Positions 8,967-17,620 of a DNA stretch of 64,000 bases are shown here, one piece after another (the first letter of the stretch is position 1; each line of letters begins with the position of its first letter). Below the pieces are notes generated by a model that worked only from the letters and a program-made list of their open reading frames with translations, did not search any database and was not told the DNA's origin. Source of the DNA: Streptomyces sp. NBC_00162. Its GTDB lineage: Bacteria > Actinomycetota > Actinomycetes > Streptomycetales > Streptomycetaceae. The stretch spans positions 5,518,001-5,582,000 of the forward strand of contig NZ_CP102509.1 of assembly GCF_024611995.1 (NCBI RefSeq), read 5' to 3'. The position numbers were made by a program, and so were the translations under genes.

Positions 8967-9500
8967 ATGGCCGGTCACGAATTCTCCGAACCCGCGGACC
9001 GCAAGCGCAAACGTGTCGCCGACCCTGCGTCGGCCGCCGATCTGCGCGCGGTGGAACAGACACGCCTACCCTGCGATCCGGCCTTCCGGCACGGGGTCGT
9101 TGTGGGATTCGACGGATCCACGTCCAGTGAGCGCGCGCTCGCGTACGCGATCGGCATGGCCCGTCGCTCCGGCTCCGGTCTGATCATCGTCCATGTCGCC
9201 AACCGGCTGCCCACCACCGTCTGGGCCGGCTGTGAGCCTCCCGTCTTCGTGGACGTGCCGGACCACCGCACCGAGGTGCTCGGGCTGGAGCTCGCCTGCG
9301 CGGACTATCTGGCCGAGGTGCCCTGGATCCTGGTCGAGCGCGGCGGGGACATCTGCCACGAGCTGGAGGAGGTCGGCCGGGAGTATTCGGCCGACGCCAT
9401 CGTGGTCGGCTCCACGCACGGGATCGTGGGCCGGATCTTCGGGTCCGTGGCGGGCCGGCTGGCCAAGCGCGCACAGCGACCGGTCGTTGTCATTCCGTGA
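8967..9500 (+). CDS. Universal stress protein (UspA family)
   Basis: A 177-residue cytoplasmic protein with one Usp domain at about residues 45-177. The first strand and loop are VVVGFDGSTSSERAL. The C-terminal nucleotide-loop region GSTHGIVGRIFGSVAGRL resembles the G-x2-G-x9-G(S/T) ATP-binding pattern. About 45 charged residues precede the domain. Such proteins bind ATP and accumulate under starvation or oxidative stress. The ATG at 8967 has only a weak ribosome site; longer in-frame extensions upstream lack coding character. No operon partner: the acetate transporter gene 98 bp downstream has its own AT-rich leader. Confidence 0.85.
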   Translation: MAGHEFSEPADRKRKRVADPASAADLRAVEQTRLPCDPAFRHGVVVGFDGSTSSERALAYAIGMARRSGSGLIIVHVANRLPTTVWAGCEPPVFVDVPDHRTEVLGLELACADYLAEVPWILVERGGDICHELEEVGREYSADAIVVGSTHGIVGRIFGSVAGRLAKRAQRPVVVIP

Positions 9501-9598
9501 CCGCCTGTTAAGCCGATTGTGCGGTTGTGCACCCGTGTAAAGGGTAGATAAATGCTGCTGGGACGCAGCAAACAACTGCAGATCGAAGGGAGCCCGCC

Positions 9599-10168
9599 GT
9601 GGACAATGGTGTCTCTGCGGGAAGCACGGCCTCGACTTCGACCCTCGGGAACATCGCCCTGGGTCTCACCCTTCTCGCGTTCGGTATCGGCCACACCGGT
9701 GTCATCGACGGAGTGACCGCCGCCAATTCCGTGTCGCTCGCGATGTACGTCGGCGGCGCGGCCCTTTTCCTCCTCGGGCTCCTCGAGTACCGCGGCGGCA
9801 ACGGGTTCAACGGCACCGCGTTCGCGGGCCTCGGCGTCTTCTGGTTCACCTGGGCCAAGGGGGCCGGGGCGTCGGTTTCCGACGAAGCCGCCGGAACGTT
9901 TCTGGTCCTCTTCGCCCTGCTCGCGCTGACCCTCACGGTCGCCGCGGCGAGCGGTCTGTTCAGCCAGGGCGTCTATGCCCTGCTGACCCTGTCCCTCCTC
10001 CTGTTGGCCATAGGCTCGTTCGCGGGCAGCGATGGCCTCGCCAAGGCCGGCGGCTGGGTCGCCGCCGTGTCCGGGCTGCTGGCCTGGTACGGAGCCACCG
10101 CGGCACTGGCGCACTGGCCGATGGCGGTGGGCAAGGGCTCGAGGCGCGGCGCGGTCGCCGCAGGCTGA
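9599..10168 (+). CDS. Acetate uptake transporter, AceTr (GPR1/FUN34/SatP) family
   Basis: A 189-residue integral membrane protein with six predicted helices, the normal size for SatP/YaaH succinate-acetate channels. The family signature region NPAPLGL appears in altered form as GNIALGLTLLAFG near residues 17-29. It begins at GTG 9599 with GAAGGGAG about six bases upstream. The 98-bp leader after the usp gene is AT-rich, so it probably has its own promoter, and a perfect 19-bp hairpin ends it. Substrate (acetate or another short acid) is inferred from family only. Confidence 0.85.
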   Translation: MDNGVSAGSTASTSTLGNIALGLTLLAFGIGHTGVIDGVTAANSVSLAMYVGGAALFLLGLLEYRGGNGFNGTAFAGLGVFWFTWAKGAGASVSDEAAGTFLVLFALLALTLTVAAASGLFSQGVYALLTLSLLLLAIGSFAGSDGLAKAGGWVAAVSGLLAWYGATAALAHWPMAVGKGSRRGAVAAG

Positions 10169-10176
10169 ACACCCTG

Positions 10177-10217
10177 TGCGAAGACCCCCGTGCGCGGTGC
10201 GCACGGGGGTCTTCGCA
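10177..10217. terminator. Bidirectional terminator between acetate transporter gene and glmS
   Basis: A perfect 19-bp stem (10177-10195 with 10199-10217) around a GGT loop lies between the convergent transporter gene and glmS, nine bases after the transporter stop. Confidence 0.92.
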
Positions 10218-10241
10218 TGTCTCGGGCCAACAGGCCGCCGA

Positions 10242-12059
10242 CTACTCGACCGTGACCGACTTCGCCAGGTTGCGCGGCTTGTCGATGTCCCGGCCCATGG
10301 CCAGGGCCGTGTGGTACGCCAGCAGCTGGAGCGGGATGCCCATCAGGATCGGGTCCAGCTCGTCCTCGTTCTTGGGGACCACGATGGTGTGGTCCGCCTT
10401 CTCCTGCTCGCGGTGCGCGACCGCCAGGATCCGGCCGCTGCGCGCCTTGATCTCCTCGAGCGCCGCGCGGTTCTTCTCCAGCAGGTCGTCGTCCGGGACG
10501 ATCGCGACGGTCGGCAGCGAGGGCTCGATCAGCGCCAGCGGACCGTGCTTGAGCTCGGAGGCCGGGTAGGCCTCGGCGTGGATGTAGGAGATCTCCTTCA
10601 GCTTGAGGGAGGCCTCCAGGGCCACCGGGTAACCGCGCACCCGGCCGATGAACATCATCGACTTGGCCTCGGCGAACTCGGCCGCCAGCTTCTTGATGTC
10701 GTCCTCGCCGTCGAGGATCTCCTGGATCTGCGCGGGCAGCTTGCGCAGGCCCTCGATGATCCGCTTGCCGTCGGTGACCGAAAGGTCCCGGATGCGGCCC
10801 AGGTGCACGGCCAGCAGCGCGAAGGCGACGACCGTGTTGGTGAAGCACTTGGTGGAGACGACGCAGACCTCGGGGCCGGCGTGCACGTACACGCCGCCGT
10901 CCGCCTCGCGGGCGATCGCGGAGCCGACCACGTTGACCACGCCGAGGACGCGGGCGCCCTTGCGCTTGAGCTCCTGCACCGCCGCGAGCACGTCGTACGT
11001 CTCACCGGACTGGGACACCGCGATGTAGAGGGTGTCGGGGTCCACGACCGGGTTGCGGTAGCGGAACTCGGAGGCCGGCTCGGCGTCCGCGGGGATCCGG
11101 GCCATGCCCTCGATGAGGCCGGCGCCGATGAGGCCCGCGTGGTAGGAGGTGCCGCAGCCCAGGATCTTGACCCGGCGGATGCCGCGCGCCTCGCGCGGGT
11201 CCAGGTTCAGGCCGCCCAGGTGCACCGTGTTGAAACGGTCGTCGATCCGGCCGCGCAGCACGCGGTCGACCGCGTCGGGCTGCTCGGAGATCTCCTTGTG
11301 CATGTAGGTGTCGTGACCGCCCATGTCGTAGGAGGCGGCCTCCCACTCCACGGTCTCCGGGGTGGCGGTGGTGGTGGCACCGCTGGTGGTGTAGGTGCGG
11401 AAGTCGTCGGCCTTCAGGGTGGCCATCTCGCCGTCGTCGAGGGTGACGACCTGGCGGGTGTGGGCGACCAGGGCGGCGACGTCCGAGGCGACGAACATCT
11501 CCTTCTCGCCGATGCCCAGGACGACGGGGGAGCCGTTGCGGGCGACGACGATGCGGTCGGCGAAGTCGGCGTGCATGACGGCGATGCCGTAGGTGCCCTC
11601 GATCGCCTTGACGGCCTCGCGGACCTTCTCCTCGAGGGAGTCGGCCAGGGAGCGGGCGATCAGGTGGACGATCACCTCGGTGTCGGTCTCCGAGACGAAG
11701 ACGACGCCCTCGGCCTCGAGCTTGGCGCGCAGCTCGGAGGCGTTGTCGACGATGCCGTTGTGGACGACGGCCACCTTGTTCTCGGCGTCGAGGTGGGGGT
11801 GGGAGTTGATGTCGCTCGGGGCGCCGTGCGTGGCCCAGCGGGTGTGGGCGATGCCGGTGGTGCCGGCGAAGCGCTTGGGGACGCGGGACTCCAGCTCGCG
11901 GACCCGGCCCTTGGCCTTGACGACCTTCAGGGCCGCGGCCTTCGGGCTGTTGACGACGATGCCCGCGGAGTCGTATCCGCGGTACTCGAGGCGCTGCAGG
12001 CCTTCCAGCAGCAGTGGTGCAACGTCACGCTTGCCGATGTAACCGACGATTCCGCACAT
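10242..12059 (-). CDS. glmS: Glutamine--fructose-6-phosphate aminotransferase
   Basis: A 605-residue enzyme making glucosamine 6-phosphate, the first step to UDP-GlcNAc for cell wall. Translation starts MCGIVGYIG, so after Met removal Cys is the N-terminal nucleophile of the class II glutamine amidotransferase domain (about 1-225). Two SIS sugar-phosphate isomerase domains follow (about 290-425 and 455-595), and the protein ends KSVTVE as GlmS does. GGAGGGG lies nine bases before the ATG. The small gene 73 bp upstream is co-directional and probably co-transcribed. The terminator at 10177-10217 follows the stop. Confidence 0.97.
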   Translation of the reverse strand: MCGIVGYIGKRDVAPLLLEGLQRLEYRGYDSAGIVVNSPKAAALKVVKAKGRVRELESRVPKRFAGTTGIAHTRWATHGAPSDINSHPHLDAENKVAVVHNGIVDNASELRAKLEAEGVVFVSETDTEVIVHLIARSLADSLEEKVREAVKAIEGTYGIAVMHADFADRIVVARNGSPVVLGIGEKEMFVASDVAALVAHTRQVVTLDDGEMATLKADDFRTYTTSGATTTATPETVEWEAASYDMGGHDTYMHKEISEQPDAVDRVLRGRIDDRFNTVHLGGLNLDPREARGIRRVKILGCGTSYHAGLIGAGLIEGMARIPADAEPASEFRYRNPVVDPDTLYIAVSQSGETYDVLAAVQELKRKGARVLGVVNVVGSAIAREADGGVYVHAGPEVCVVSTKCFTNTVVAFALLAVHLGRIRDLSVTDGKRIIEGLRKLPAQIQEILDGEDDIKKLAAEFAEAKSMMFIGRVRGYPVALEASLKLKEISYIHAEAYPASELKHGPLALIEPSLPTVAIVPDDDLLEKNRAALEEIKARSGRILAVAHREQEKADHTIVVPKNEDELDPILMGIPLQLLAYHTALAMGRDIDKPRNLAKSVTVE

Positions 12060-12132
12060 ACGGTTATGCCCCTCCTGAAGTTCGGTACGTGTGCTCGGGT
12101 GGCTGGGTCTCAGCCGGTGTCGCAGCCGTGCG

Positions 12133-12408
12133 TCAGCCGTAGACGATGCGGCGCAGCTGCCGGAGCGAGAGCTCCGGAGGCGCCACGGCGCGGTGCGGCA
12201 GCTCGGCCGCGATCCGCTCGAAGATCTCCGCGTTGACCGCTCCGCCGGACTGCAGTTCCCGGTGGCGGCGGCGGACGAACTCCTCGGTCGTCTCGTCGAA
12301 GTACGCGAGCACGTCGAGCACCACCCGGGCGGCCTCACCCCGCTGCAGCGAGGTGCTGCGCACCAGGTGGTCGACGAGGTCGTCATGCGACGGGCGGCGA
12401 TCGAGCAC
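12133..12408 (-). CDS. Small conserved protein upstream of glmS, unknown function
   Basis: A 91-residue protein with an acidic/basic helical composition (TEEFVRRRHRELQ in the middle) and no membrane segment or cysteine. The frame has strong GC3 bias and ends LRQLRRIVYG. The GTG at 12408 is preferred: a -10-like TATCTA lies just before it and no Shine-Dalgarno is visible, suggesting a leaderless transcript. The frame is open further upstream but only through a terminator hairpin. It lies 73 bp before glmS on the same strand; I recall the same arrangement in other Streptomyces. Confidence 0.7.
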   Translation of the reverse strand: MLDRRPSHDDLVDHLVRSTSLQRGEAARVVLDVLAYFDETTEEFVRRRHRELQSGGAVNAEIFERIAAELPHRAVAPPELSLRQLRRIVYG

Positions 12409-12444
12409 CCGTAGATACTGGCGGGTCAGGGCGCCGAACGCAAA

Positions 12445-12470
12445 GATCCTGCCCGAAATCGGGCAGGATC
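12445..12470 (-). terminator. Terminator after the DUF4429 gene
   Basis: GATCCTGCCCGA at 12445-12456 pairs perfectly with TCGGGCAGGATC at 12459-12470. On the minus strand it is followed by CTTTGCG. It lies 36 bp after the stop of the DUF4429 gene and before the small glmS-partner gene. Confidence 0.85.
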
Positions 12471-12473
12471 CTT

Positions 12474-12487
12474 CTGGTCTGGACCAG
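12474..12487. promoter_or_regulatory. DasR-responsive element-like site (dre)
   Basis: CTGGTCTGGACCAG has perfect 6-bp arms around TG and differs at one position from the dre consensus core CTGGTCTAGACCAG bound by the GntR regulator DasR. It lies 66 bp upstream of the small gene that precedes glmS and 19 bp downstream of the DUF4429 stop. The DasR ligand GlcN-6-P is the GlmS product. Confidence 0.6.
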
Positions 12488-12505
12488 TGGAATGGATGGA
12501 TCCGG

Positions 12506-13408
12506 TCAGAAACGCCGCAAAACGGCCTGCTTGGCCGCCGCGAACTCGTCGGCCGTGAGGATTCCCGACTGGTGCAGCTCGCCGAGCTCGCGCAGGCGGC
12601 GCAGGAGGGTGTCGTGGTCCGCCGCGGCATCCTCCGCCGACCCCGCCGGCCGCGCGGCCGGGCCGGCGCCCAGGGCCCCGGCGGGGGCGGCCGGATCGGC
12701 CGGAGCCGCCGCCGGGTGGGGCATCCGGGCCGCCACCGCCGCCGCGACCAGCGCCATCAGCGGGTCGTTCTTGAAACCGAAGAGCTCCACCGTGAAGGGG
12801 TCGTACTTGGGCGACGCGGGCGCCGCGGTGCCCGCCTGGAGGAAGCGCAGCCAGCCGCTCGTCAGCCCCTTGGACGGGGACCACTCCACCAACCGCAGGT
12901 CCGCCACCCGGAACGCCCGCGTCCCGCCGGAGCGCTTGGCCTCCTCGGCCGTCCAGTTCCACTCCAGGGACACCCGGTCCCCGTCGAAGGCCACGGTCCC
13001 GTCGCCCGCGCCCGCCGTGATCGGCACCGCGGGGCCCGGCAGCAGGTACTCGCGCGTGGGCCCGGTCTCCACCTGGTCCAGCAGGAGCGCGCCCCGCACC
13101 TCGTCCACGAAGTACTCCGCCACCCCGGTCCGGTCCGTCTCCACGGTCAGCCGGTACGGGTCGGAGGCGTCCGGCAGCCGCCCGCCGGTCACCTGGAGCA
13201 GCGGGTCCGCGCCGTCACGCAGCCGCAGCCGCAACCGGCCCGCCTTGCGCCCCGGTTCGAAGCTGATCCCGGCCAGCGCGCGCAGCGGGACGGCCACTTC
13301 GCCGAGCGTCTGGCGCAGCAGGCCCACCCCCTTGTCGCGGCCCGGCACGATGCGCACCGTGTCCCCGTCGAAGCTCCAAGTGCCGTCCTTCTGGATGATT
13401 TCCGCCAT
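12506..13408 (-). CDS. DUF4429 and SHOCT domain protein
   Basis: A 300-residue protein. Two tandem DUF4429 repeats (about residues 1-115 and 120-225) share the pattern of a Gly-rich strand followed by RIVP/VSLEW-like segments. An Ala/Pro-rich linker leads to a C-terminal SHOCT module at about 265-300 (LRRLRELGELHQSGILTADEF). SHOCT modules are short oligomerisation helices. No signal peptide or membrane segment. The ATG at 13408 is followed by AEIIQKDGTWSFDG, the normal start for this family. It is divergent from the GH20 gene with 51 bp between them. Molecular function unknown. Confidence 0.85.
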   Translation of the reverse strand: MAEIIQKDGTWSFDGDTVRIVPGRDKGVGLLRQTLGEVAVPLRALAGISFEPGRKAGRLRLRLRDGADPLLQVTGGRLPDASDPYRLTVETDRTGVAEYFVDEVRGALLLDQVETGPTREYLLPGPAVPITAGAGDGTVAFDGDRVSLEWNWTAEEAKRSGGTRAFRVADLRLVEWSPSKGLTSGWLRFLQAGTAAPASPKYDPFTVELFGFKNDPLMALVAAAVAARMPHPAAAPADPAAPAGALGAGPAARPAGSAEDAAADHDTLLRRLRELGELHQSGILTADEFAAAKQAVLRRF

Positions 13409-13459
13409 CCGACGATTCTCGCACCGGCCGTGGCGGCCCAATTGGCCTATACCTGAGCC

Positions 13460-15052
13460 ATGAGAGTCCTGCGACGCACGCTCGGCACCCTCCTCGTCCT
13501 CTCCGTGCTCGGCGCGGCAGCGTCCTGTACGACCGCCCGGGGTGACGACGCCAGCCCCGGCGACGAAGCCCCCGCCGCCGCCCTGACCCCCTTCGAACGG
13601 CTCCTGCCGGCGCCCGTCTCCGCACGCGCCGAAGGCCCCGGGTACTCCTTCGGGGCGGGCACGGTCATCCGTACCGGCCCGGGACCCGACGAGGAGGTCC
13701 GGCGGCTCGGCGAGCTCCTCGCCGAGCAGCTGCGCGGCCCGAGCGGGCTCCCGCTGCCGGTGGTCGACGGGGCCGAGGGGGACGGGATCCGGCTCCGCGT
13801 CGACGAGGAGGCCGAGGGGGTCGGGGACGAGGGGTACCGGCTGCAGTCCGGACCGGACGGGATCACCCTCGCCGCACGGACCCCGGCCGGGCTGTTCCAC
13901 GCCGGGCAGACGCTGCGGCAGCTGGTACCGGTGACCGGGCCCGGGACGGTGCCCGGCGGGACCGTCTCCGACCGGCCGCGCTTCGCGTACCGGGGCGCGA
14001 TGATCGACATCGCGCGGCACTTCTTCACGGTGGAGCAGGTGAAGAGGTACGTCGACCAGCTCGCCCAGTACAAGGTCAACACCCTGCACGTGCATCTGAC
14101 CGACGACCAGGGGTGGCGTCTCGCGATCGACTCCTGGCCGCGGCTGGCGGAGTACGGGGGCGGCAGCGAGGTCGGCGGCGGACCCGGCGGCCACTGGACG
14201 AAGGACGAGTACCGGGAGCTCGTCGCGTACGCGGGGGAGCGGTACGTGGACGTGGTCCCGGAGATCGACATGCCGGGGCACACGAACGCGGCGCTCGCCT
14301 CGTACGCGGAGCTGAACTGCGACGGGAAGGCCCCGGCGAGGTACACCGGGATCAAGGTGGGCTTCAGCTCGCTGTGCGTCGCCAAGGAGCGGACCTACGA
14401 GTTCATCGACGAGGTGCTCGGCGAGCTGGCGGAGCTGACGCCGGGCCGCTACCTGCACATCGGCGGCGACGAGGCGCACTCGACGCCGGCGGCGGACTAC
14501 GCGGCCTTCATGGACCGGGCGCAGGCGGTGGTGGGCCGGTACGGCAAGACGGTGGTCGCCTGGCACCAGCTCGCGGCGGCGCGGCCGGCGGCGGGGGCGG
14601 TGCTGCAGTACTGGGGGCACGACCGGACCCCGGCCGCGGAGAAGGCGCGGGTCGTCGCGGCCGCGAAGGCCGGGCACCCGCTGATCCTGTCGCCGGCGGA
14701 CCGGCTGTACCTGGACATGAAGTACGACCTGGCGACGAAGCCGGGCCTGGCGTGGGCCGGGTTCGTCCCGGTGAAGAGGTCGTACTCGTGGAACCCGGGG
14801 GCCTACCTGGCCGGGCTCCCGGAGTCGGCCGTCCTGGGCGTGGAGGCGCCGCTGTGGACGGAGACGATCGCCACGCGGGCGGACTGGGAGCTGATGGCGT
14901 TTCCGCGGGTGCTGGGGCTGGCGGAGCTGGGGTGGTCGCCCGCGGGCGCCCTCGACTGGGCGTCGTACAGCCTGCGCCTGGCCGCGCAGGGGCCGCGTCT
15001 GGACGCCCAGGACGTCAACTATTACCGGGCGCCGGACGTGCCCTGGTCTTAG
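13460..15052 (+). CDS. Secreted beta-N-acetylhexosaminidase, GH20 lipoprotein
   Basis: A 530-residue enzyme that removes terminal GlcNAc from chitin oligomers or wall fragments outside the cell. The N-terminus has MRVLRRTLG, a hydrophobic core and a Cys at about residue 23 (GAAASC), consistent with a lipoprotein. The GH20b domain is at about 48-170 and the catalytic barrel at about 175-510. The substrate-assisted catalytic pair is in HIGGDEAHS (Asp 337, Glu 338). ATG 13460 is the only sensible start before the signal peptide. The gene converges on desD, with a large palindromic repeat between them. No clear DasR site was seen in its 51-bp upstream gap. Confidence 0.93.
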   Translation: MRVLRRTLGTLLVLSVLGAAASCTTARGDDASPGDEAPAAALTPFERLLPAPVSARAEGPGYSFGAGTVIRTGPGPDEEVRRLGELLAEQLRGPSGLPLPVVDGAEGDGIRLRVDEEAEGVGDEGYRLQSGPDGITLAARTPAGLFHAGQTLRQLVPVTGPGTVPGGTVSDRPRFAYRGAMIDIARHFFTVEQVKRYVDQLAQYKVNTLHVHLTDDQGWRLAIDSWPRLAEYGGGSEVGGGPGGHWTKDEYRELVAYAGERYVDVVPEIDMPGHTNAALASYAELNCDGKAPARYTGIKVGFSSLCVAKERTYEFIDEVLGELAELTPGRYLHIGGDEAHSTPAADYAAFMDRAQAVVGRYGKTVVAWHQLAAARPAAGAVLQYWGHDRTPAAEKARVVAAAKAGHPLILSPADRLYLDMKYDLATKPGLAWAGFVPVKRSYSWNPGAYLAGLPESAVLGVEAPLWTETIATRADWELMAFPRVLGLAELGWSPAGALDWASYSLRLAAQGPRLDAQDVNYYRAPDVPWS

Positions 15053-15069
15053 GGCGCGGCGCCGTTGCT

Positions 15070-15189
15070 GGGGCTCCGCCCCAGACCCCGCGCCTCAAAC
15101 GCCGGCGGGGCTGGGTTGTGCCTGCCGGACGGCATCAGCCAAATCCAGCCCCGCCGGCGTTTGAGGCGCGGGGTTCGGGGCGGAGCCCC
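15070..15189. repeat. Long palindromic interspersed repeat, intergenic copy
   Basis: Two 45-nt arms (15070-15114 and 15145-15189) match as inverted copies at 43 positions and are separated by 30 nt with its own small hairpin. The arm carries GCGCCTCAAACGCCGGCGGG and is capped by a GGGGCTCCGCCCC mini-hairpin. It lies between the convergent GH20 and desD genes and could act as a bidirectional terminator. The same arm recurs at 25175-25218 and 63733-63842. Confidence 0.9.
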
Positions 15190-15239
15190 GAGAAGACGGG
15201 CGGCAGACGAGGGACCGTGTCGGCTGCCGCCCGGGCCTG

Positions 15240-17024
15240 TTACCGCCGCGCAGCGAACGGCGCGACGGGGTTCTTGAGGGTGCCGATCAGCTGGAGTGCG
15301 GCGGAGGGGTCGGCGAGGTCGACCATCTGCTTGTTGTTGCGCAGCTGGAGGCGGTTGAGGCAGGAGAGCTGGAACTCCTCGGCGAACAGGTCGTAGCGCT
15401 CGAAGCGGTCCGACAGGGCCGGCAGGGAGTCCTGGTACTCGTGGGCGCAGTCCGCGACCGCCTGCCAGAAGGTGTCCTCCTCGCAGATGCCCTCCGTCGT
15501 CAGGATCGAGCCGAGGAAGCGGAAGAAGCAGTCGAAGACGTCCGTGAAGATCGACAGCAGCTTCATGTCCTCCGGGACGTCCGCCCGGACCCGCTCGACC
15601 GCGGGCGGCAGCACCGCGTCCGGGTCCATGACCACGATCTCCTCGGCGATGTCCTTGAAGATCGCCCGCTTCACCACGCCGCCCTCGATGACGAGGATCG
15701 TGTTCTCGCCATGCGGCATGTAGGCGAGGTCGTACTGGTAGAAGCAGTGCAGGAGCGGGACCAGGTAGGCCCGCAGGTACGAGCGCAGCCACTCGGCGGG
15801 GGTCAGGCCCGATTCCGCGATCAGGGCGCCGACGAAGGACTTGCCCTCGGCGTCGACGTGGAGGAGCGAGGCCATCGTGGCCAGGCGCTCGTCGCCCTGG
15901 AGGGAGTTCACCGGGGACTCGCGCCAGAGCGCGGCCAGCATCTTGCGGTACGGGGAGTATCGGTCGGTGGCGCGCTCGTACTGGCGGTGGTGGTAGCCGA
16001 TCGCCGCGCGCTCGCGGATGATCGAGAAGTCGACGGACTGCAGCACGGAGTCCGACTCGATCAGCTGGTGGAGCCAGTCGTTGATGGCCGGGGTGGCCTC
16101 CATGTACGCGGCCGACAGGCCCCGCATGAAGCCCATGTTCAACACCGAGATCGCCGTTTTGACGTAGTGCTTCTCGGGGGCGCTGGTGTTGAAGAAGGTG
16201 CGGATCGACTGCTGCGCCAGGTACGCGTCCGTGCCCTCGCCCAGCAGGACCAGGCGGCGGTTGGCGATCTCGGCGGCGAAGGTGATCGTGGTCTTGTTCC
16301 ACCACTGCCAGGGGTGGACCGGGAAGAGGTGGTAGTCCGCGAGGTCCAGGCCGAGGGCGGTCATCTTGGCGGAGAAGGCCGAGAGCGTCTCGTCGCCCAG
16401 CTCGGCGCGCATGAAGGAGTCGTGGTCCAGGCCCGCGCCCGCGGTGAAGGTGGAGACGTCCTTGCGGGCCGCCACCCACACCAGGTGGACCGGGCTCGCG
16501 GTCTCCGGGGCGTACGAGAGGTACTCGTGCACGCCGAAGCCGAGGCGGCCGTTGTTCGCGACGAAGCAGGGGTGGCCCTCGGTCATGCCGGTCTCGATGT
16601 CCTGGAAGGAGGACTTGGCGAGGACGGCGGAGGAGATCTGCGGCTTCGTGTACTTGAAGCCCGAACCGGCCAGGGTGGAGGAGATCTCCTCCAGGTAGAC
16701 GGGAAGGACTTCGGCGCTGAGACCCAGGGACTGCTGCAGCTCGATGTGGAAGTCCAGGGCGTCCAGCGGAAGCTCGGCACCGTCCTGGTGGCGGGTGATG
16801 GACGACTCGTCCACCGACCAGTGGTCCAGGGCGTGGTGCGTGGCCGCGAAGCGGTACTCCACCGAGGAGTCGTCGCTCAGGACCGAGTAGAGACCGGAGT
16901 CCAGCGGCTTCGGCGTCAGCAGGCGCTCGTGGGAGAACTCCGCGAGGGCCTTGCGGACCAGGGCGCGGTTGGCGCGGGCCCACAGCTCGGGGGAGAGGTG
17001 GGAGACGGCGTCGGCGAGGCTCAT
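15240..17024 (-). CDS. desD: Desferrioxamine synthetase DesD (NIS synthetase)
   Basis: A 594-residue IucA/IucC-family, NTP-dependent siderophore synthetase. It condenses and cyclises N-hydroxy-N-succinyl/acetyl-cadaverine units into desferrioxamines E and B in the cytoplasm. Family motifs include HPWQWWNKT at about residues 230-238 (ATP/substrate pocket) and MPHGENTILV at about 435-444. C-terminal ferric-reductase-like FhuF segments are absent, as expected. The ATG overlaps the desC stop by four bases (ATGA), so it is coupled as the last gene of desABCD. A minus-strand run-on is prevented by the repeat at 15070-15189. Confidence 0.97.
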   Translation of the reverse strand: MSLADAVSHLSPELWARANRALVRKALAEFSHERLLTPKPLDSGLYSVLSDDSSVEYRFAATHHALDHWSVDESSITRHQDGAELPLDALDFHIELQQSLGLSAEVLPVYLEEISSTLAGSGFKYTKPQISSAVLAKSSFQDIETGMTEGHPCFVANNGRLGFGVHEYLSYAPETASPVHLVWVAARKDVSTFTAGAGLDHDSFMRAELGDETLSAFSAKMTALGLDLADYHLFPVHPWQWWNKTTITFAAEIANRRLVLLGEGTDAYLAQQSIRTFFNTSAPEKHYVKTAISVLNMGFMRGLSAAYMEATPAINDWLHQLIESDSVLQSVDFSIIRERAAIGYHHRQYERATDRYSPYRKMLAALWRESPVNSLQGDERLATMASLLHVDAEGKSFVGALIAESGLTPAEWLRSYLRAYLVPLLHCFYQYDLAYMPHGENTILVIEGGVVKRAIFKDIAEEIVVMDPDAVLPPAVERVRADVPEDMKLLSIFTDVFDCFFRFLGSILTTEGICEEDTFWQAVADCAHEYQDSLPALSDRFERYDLFAEEFQLSCLNRLQLRNNKQMVDLADPSAALQLIGTLKNPVAPFAARR

Positions 17025-17620
17025 ATCGAGAGCTCCTTGATGAGGCCGGTGGCCGACTCGAACTGGGCGCGGGTGCAGAAGCTGAGGAGGGCTTCCTTCT
17101 CCGGCTTGGTGACCGGACCGTCGGGCACGAAGCCGACCGCCTCGTTCAGGGCGTGGACGGCGGTGTTGCGGACGTCGGGCTCGACCACGACGCGCTGCGA
17201 CTCCGGGTCGGCGAACACGGCCGCCATGACGGTGGTGATGACCGCGCGGGTGAACCCGTGCAGCGGCTGCTCGCTCGGCGCGACGAGGAAGTGCATGCCG
17301 ACATCGCCGGGCTGGGCCTCGTACAGGCCGACGAGCTCCAGGCGGGCCGGGTCGTACGTCTCCATCAGGAAGGCGGGACGGCCCTCGTGGAGGCCGATGA
17401 AGGCCTGGTGGTGCTCGGCCGCGGCGATCTTCATGTACTCGCGCTCGACGTCCGGCAGCGAGGCGTCCTGCATCATCCAGAACGAGGCCTTGGGGTGCGT
17501 GACCCAGCCGTGCAGGAGCTCCGCGTCGGCGAAGGGGTCCAGCGGGCGGACGGCGAAGGTGCCGAGGGCCGCGTCGGTGCGGGAGTACAGGATCTCGGTG
17601 GTGGAGCCGGTGGTGCTCAT
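17021..17620 (-). CDS. desC: Desferrioxamine acyltransferase DesC
   Basis: A 199-residue GNAT-fold acyltransferase (RhbD/AlcB type) that transfers succinyl or acetyl from CoA onto N-hydroxycadaverine. After a polar leader of about 15 residues, the domain runs from about 20 to 185 with MHFLVAP at the beta-4 acetyl-CoA site. Both ends overlap the neighbours by four bases (ATGA): with desB at the start and desD at the stop. Expression follows desA from the iron box at 20438-20456. Confidence 0.95.
   Translation of the reverse strand: MSTTGSTTEILYSRTDAALGTFAVRPLDPFADAELLHGWVTHPKASFWMMQDASLPDVEREYMKIAAAEHHQAFIGLHEGRPAFLMETYDPARLELVGLYEAQPGDVGMHFLVAPSEQPLHGFTRAVITTVMAAVFADPESQRVVVEPDVRNTAVHALNEAVGFVPDGPVTKPEKEALLSFCTRAQFESATGLIKELSI

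Noticed and set aside
15060..15190. Possible insertion sequence or CRISPR-like repeat
   Set aside because: No transposase, no regularly spaced repeats; a simple long palindrome fits better.
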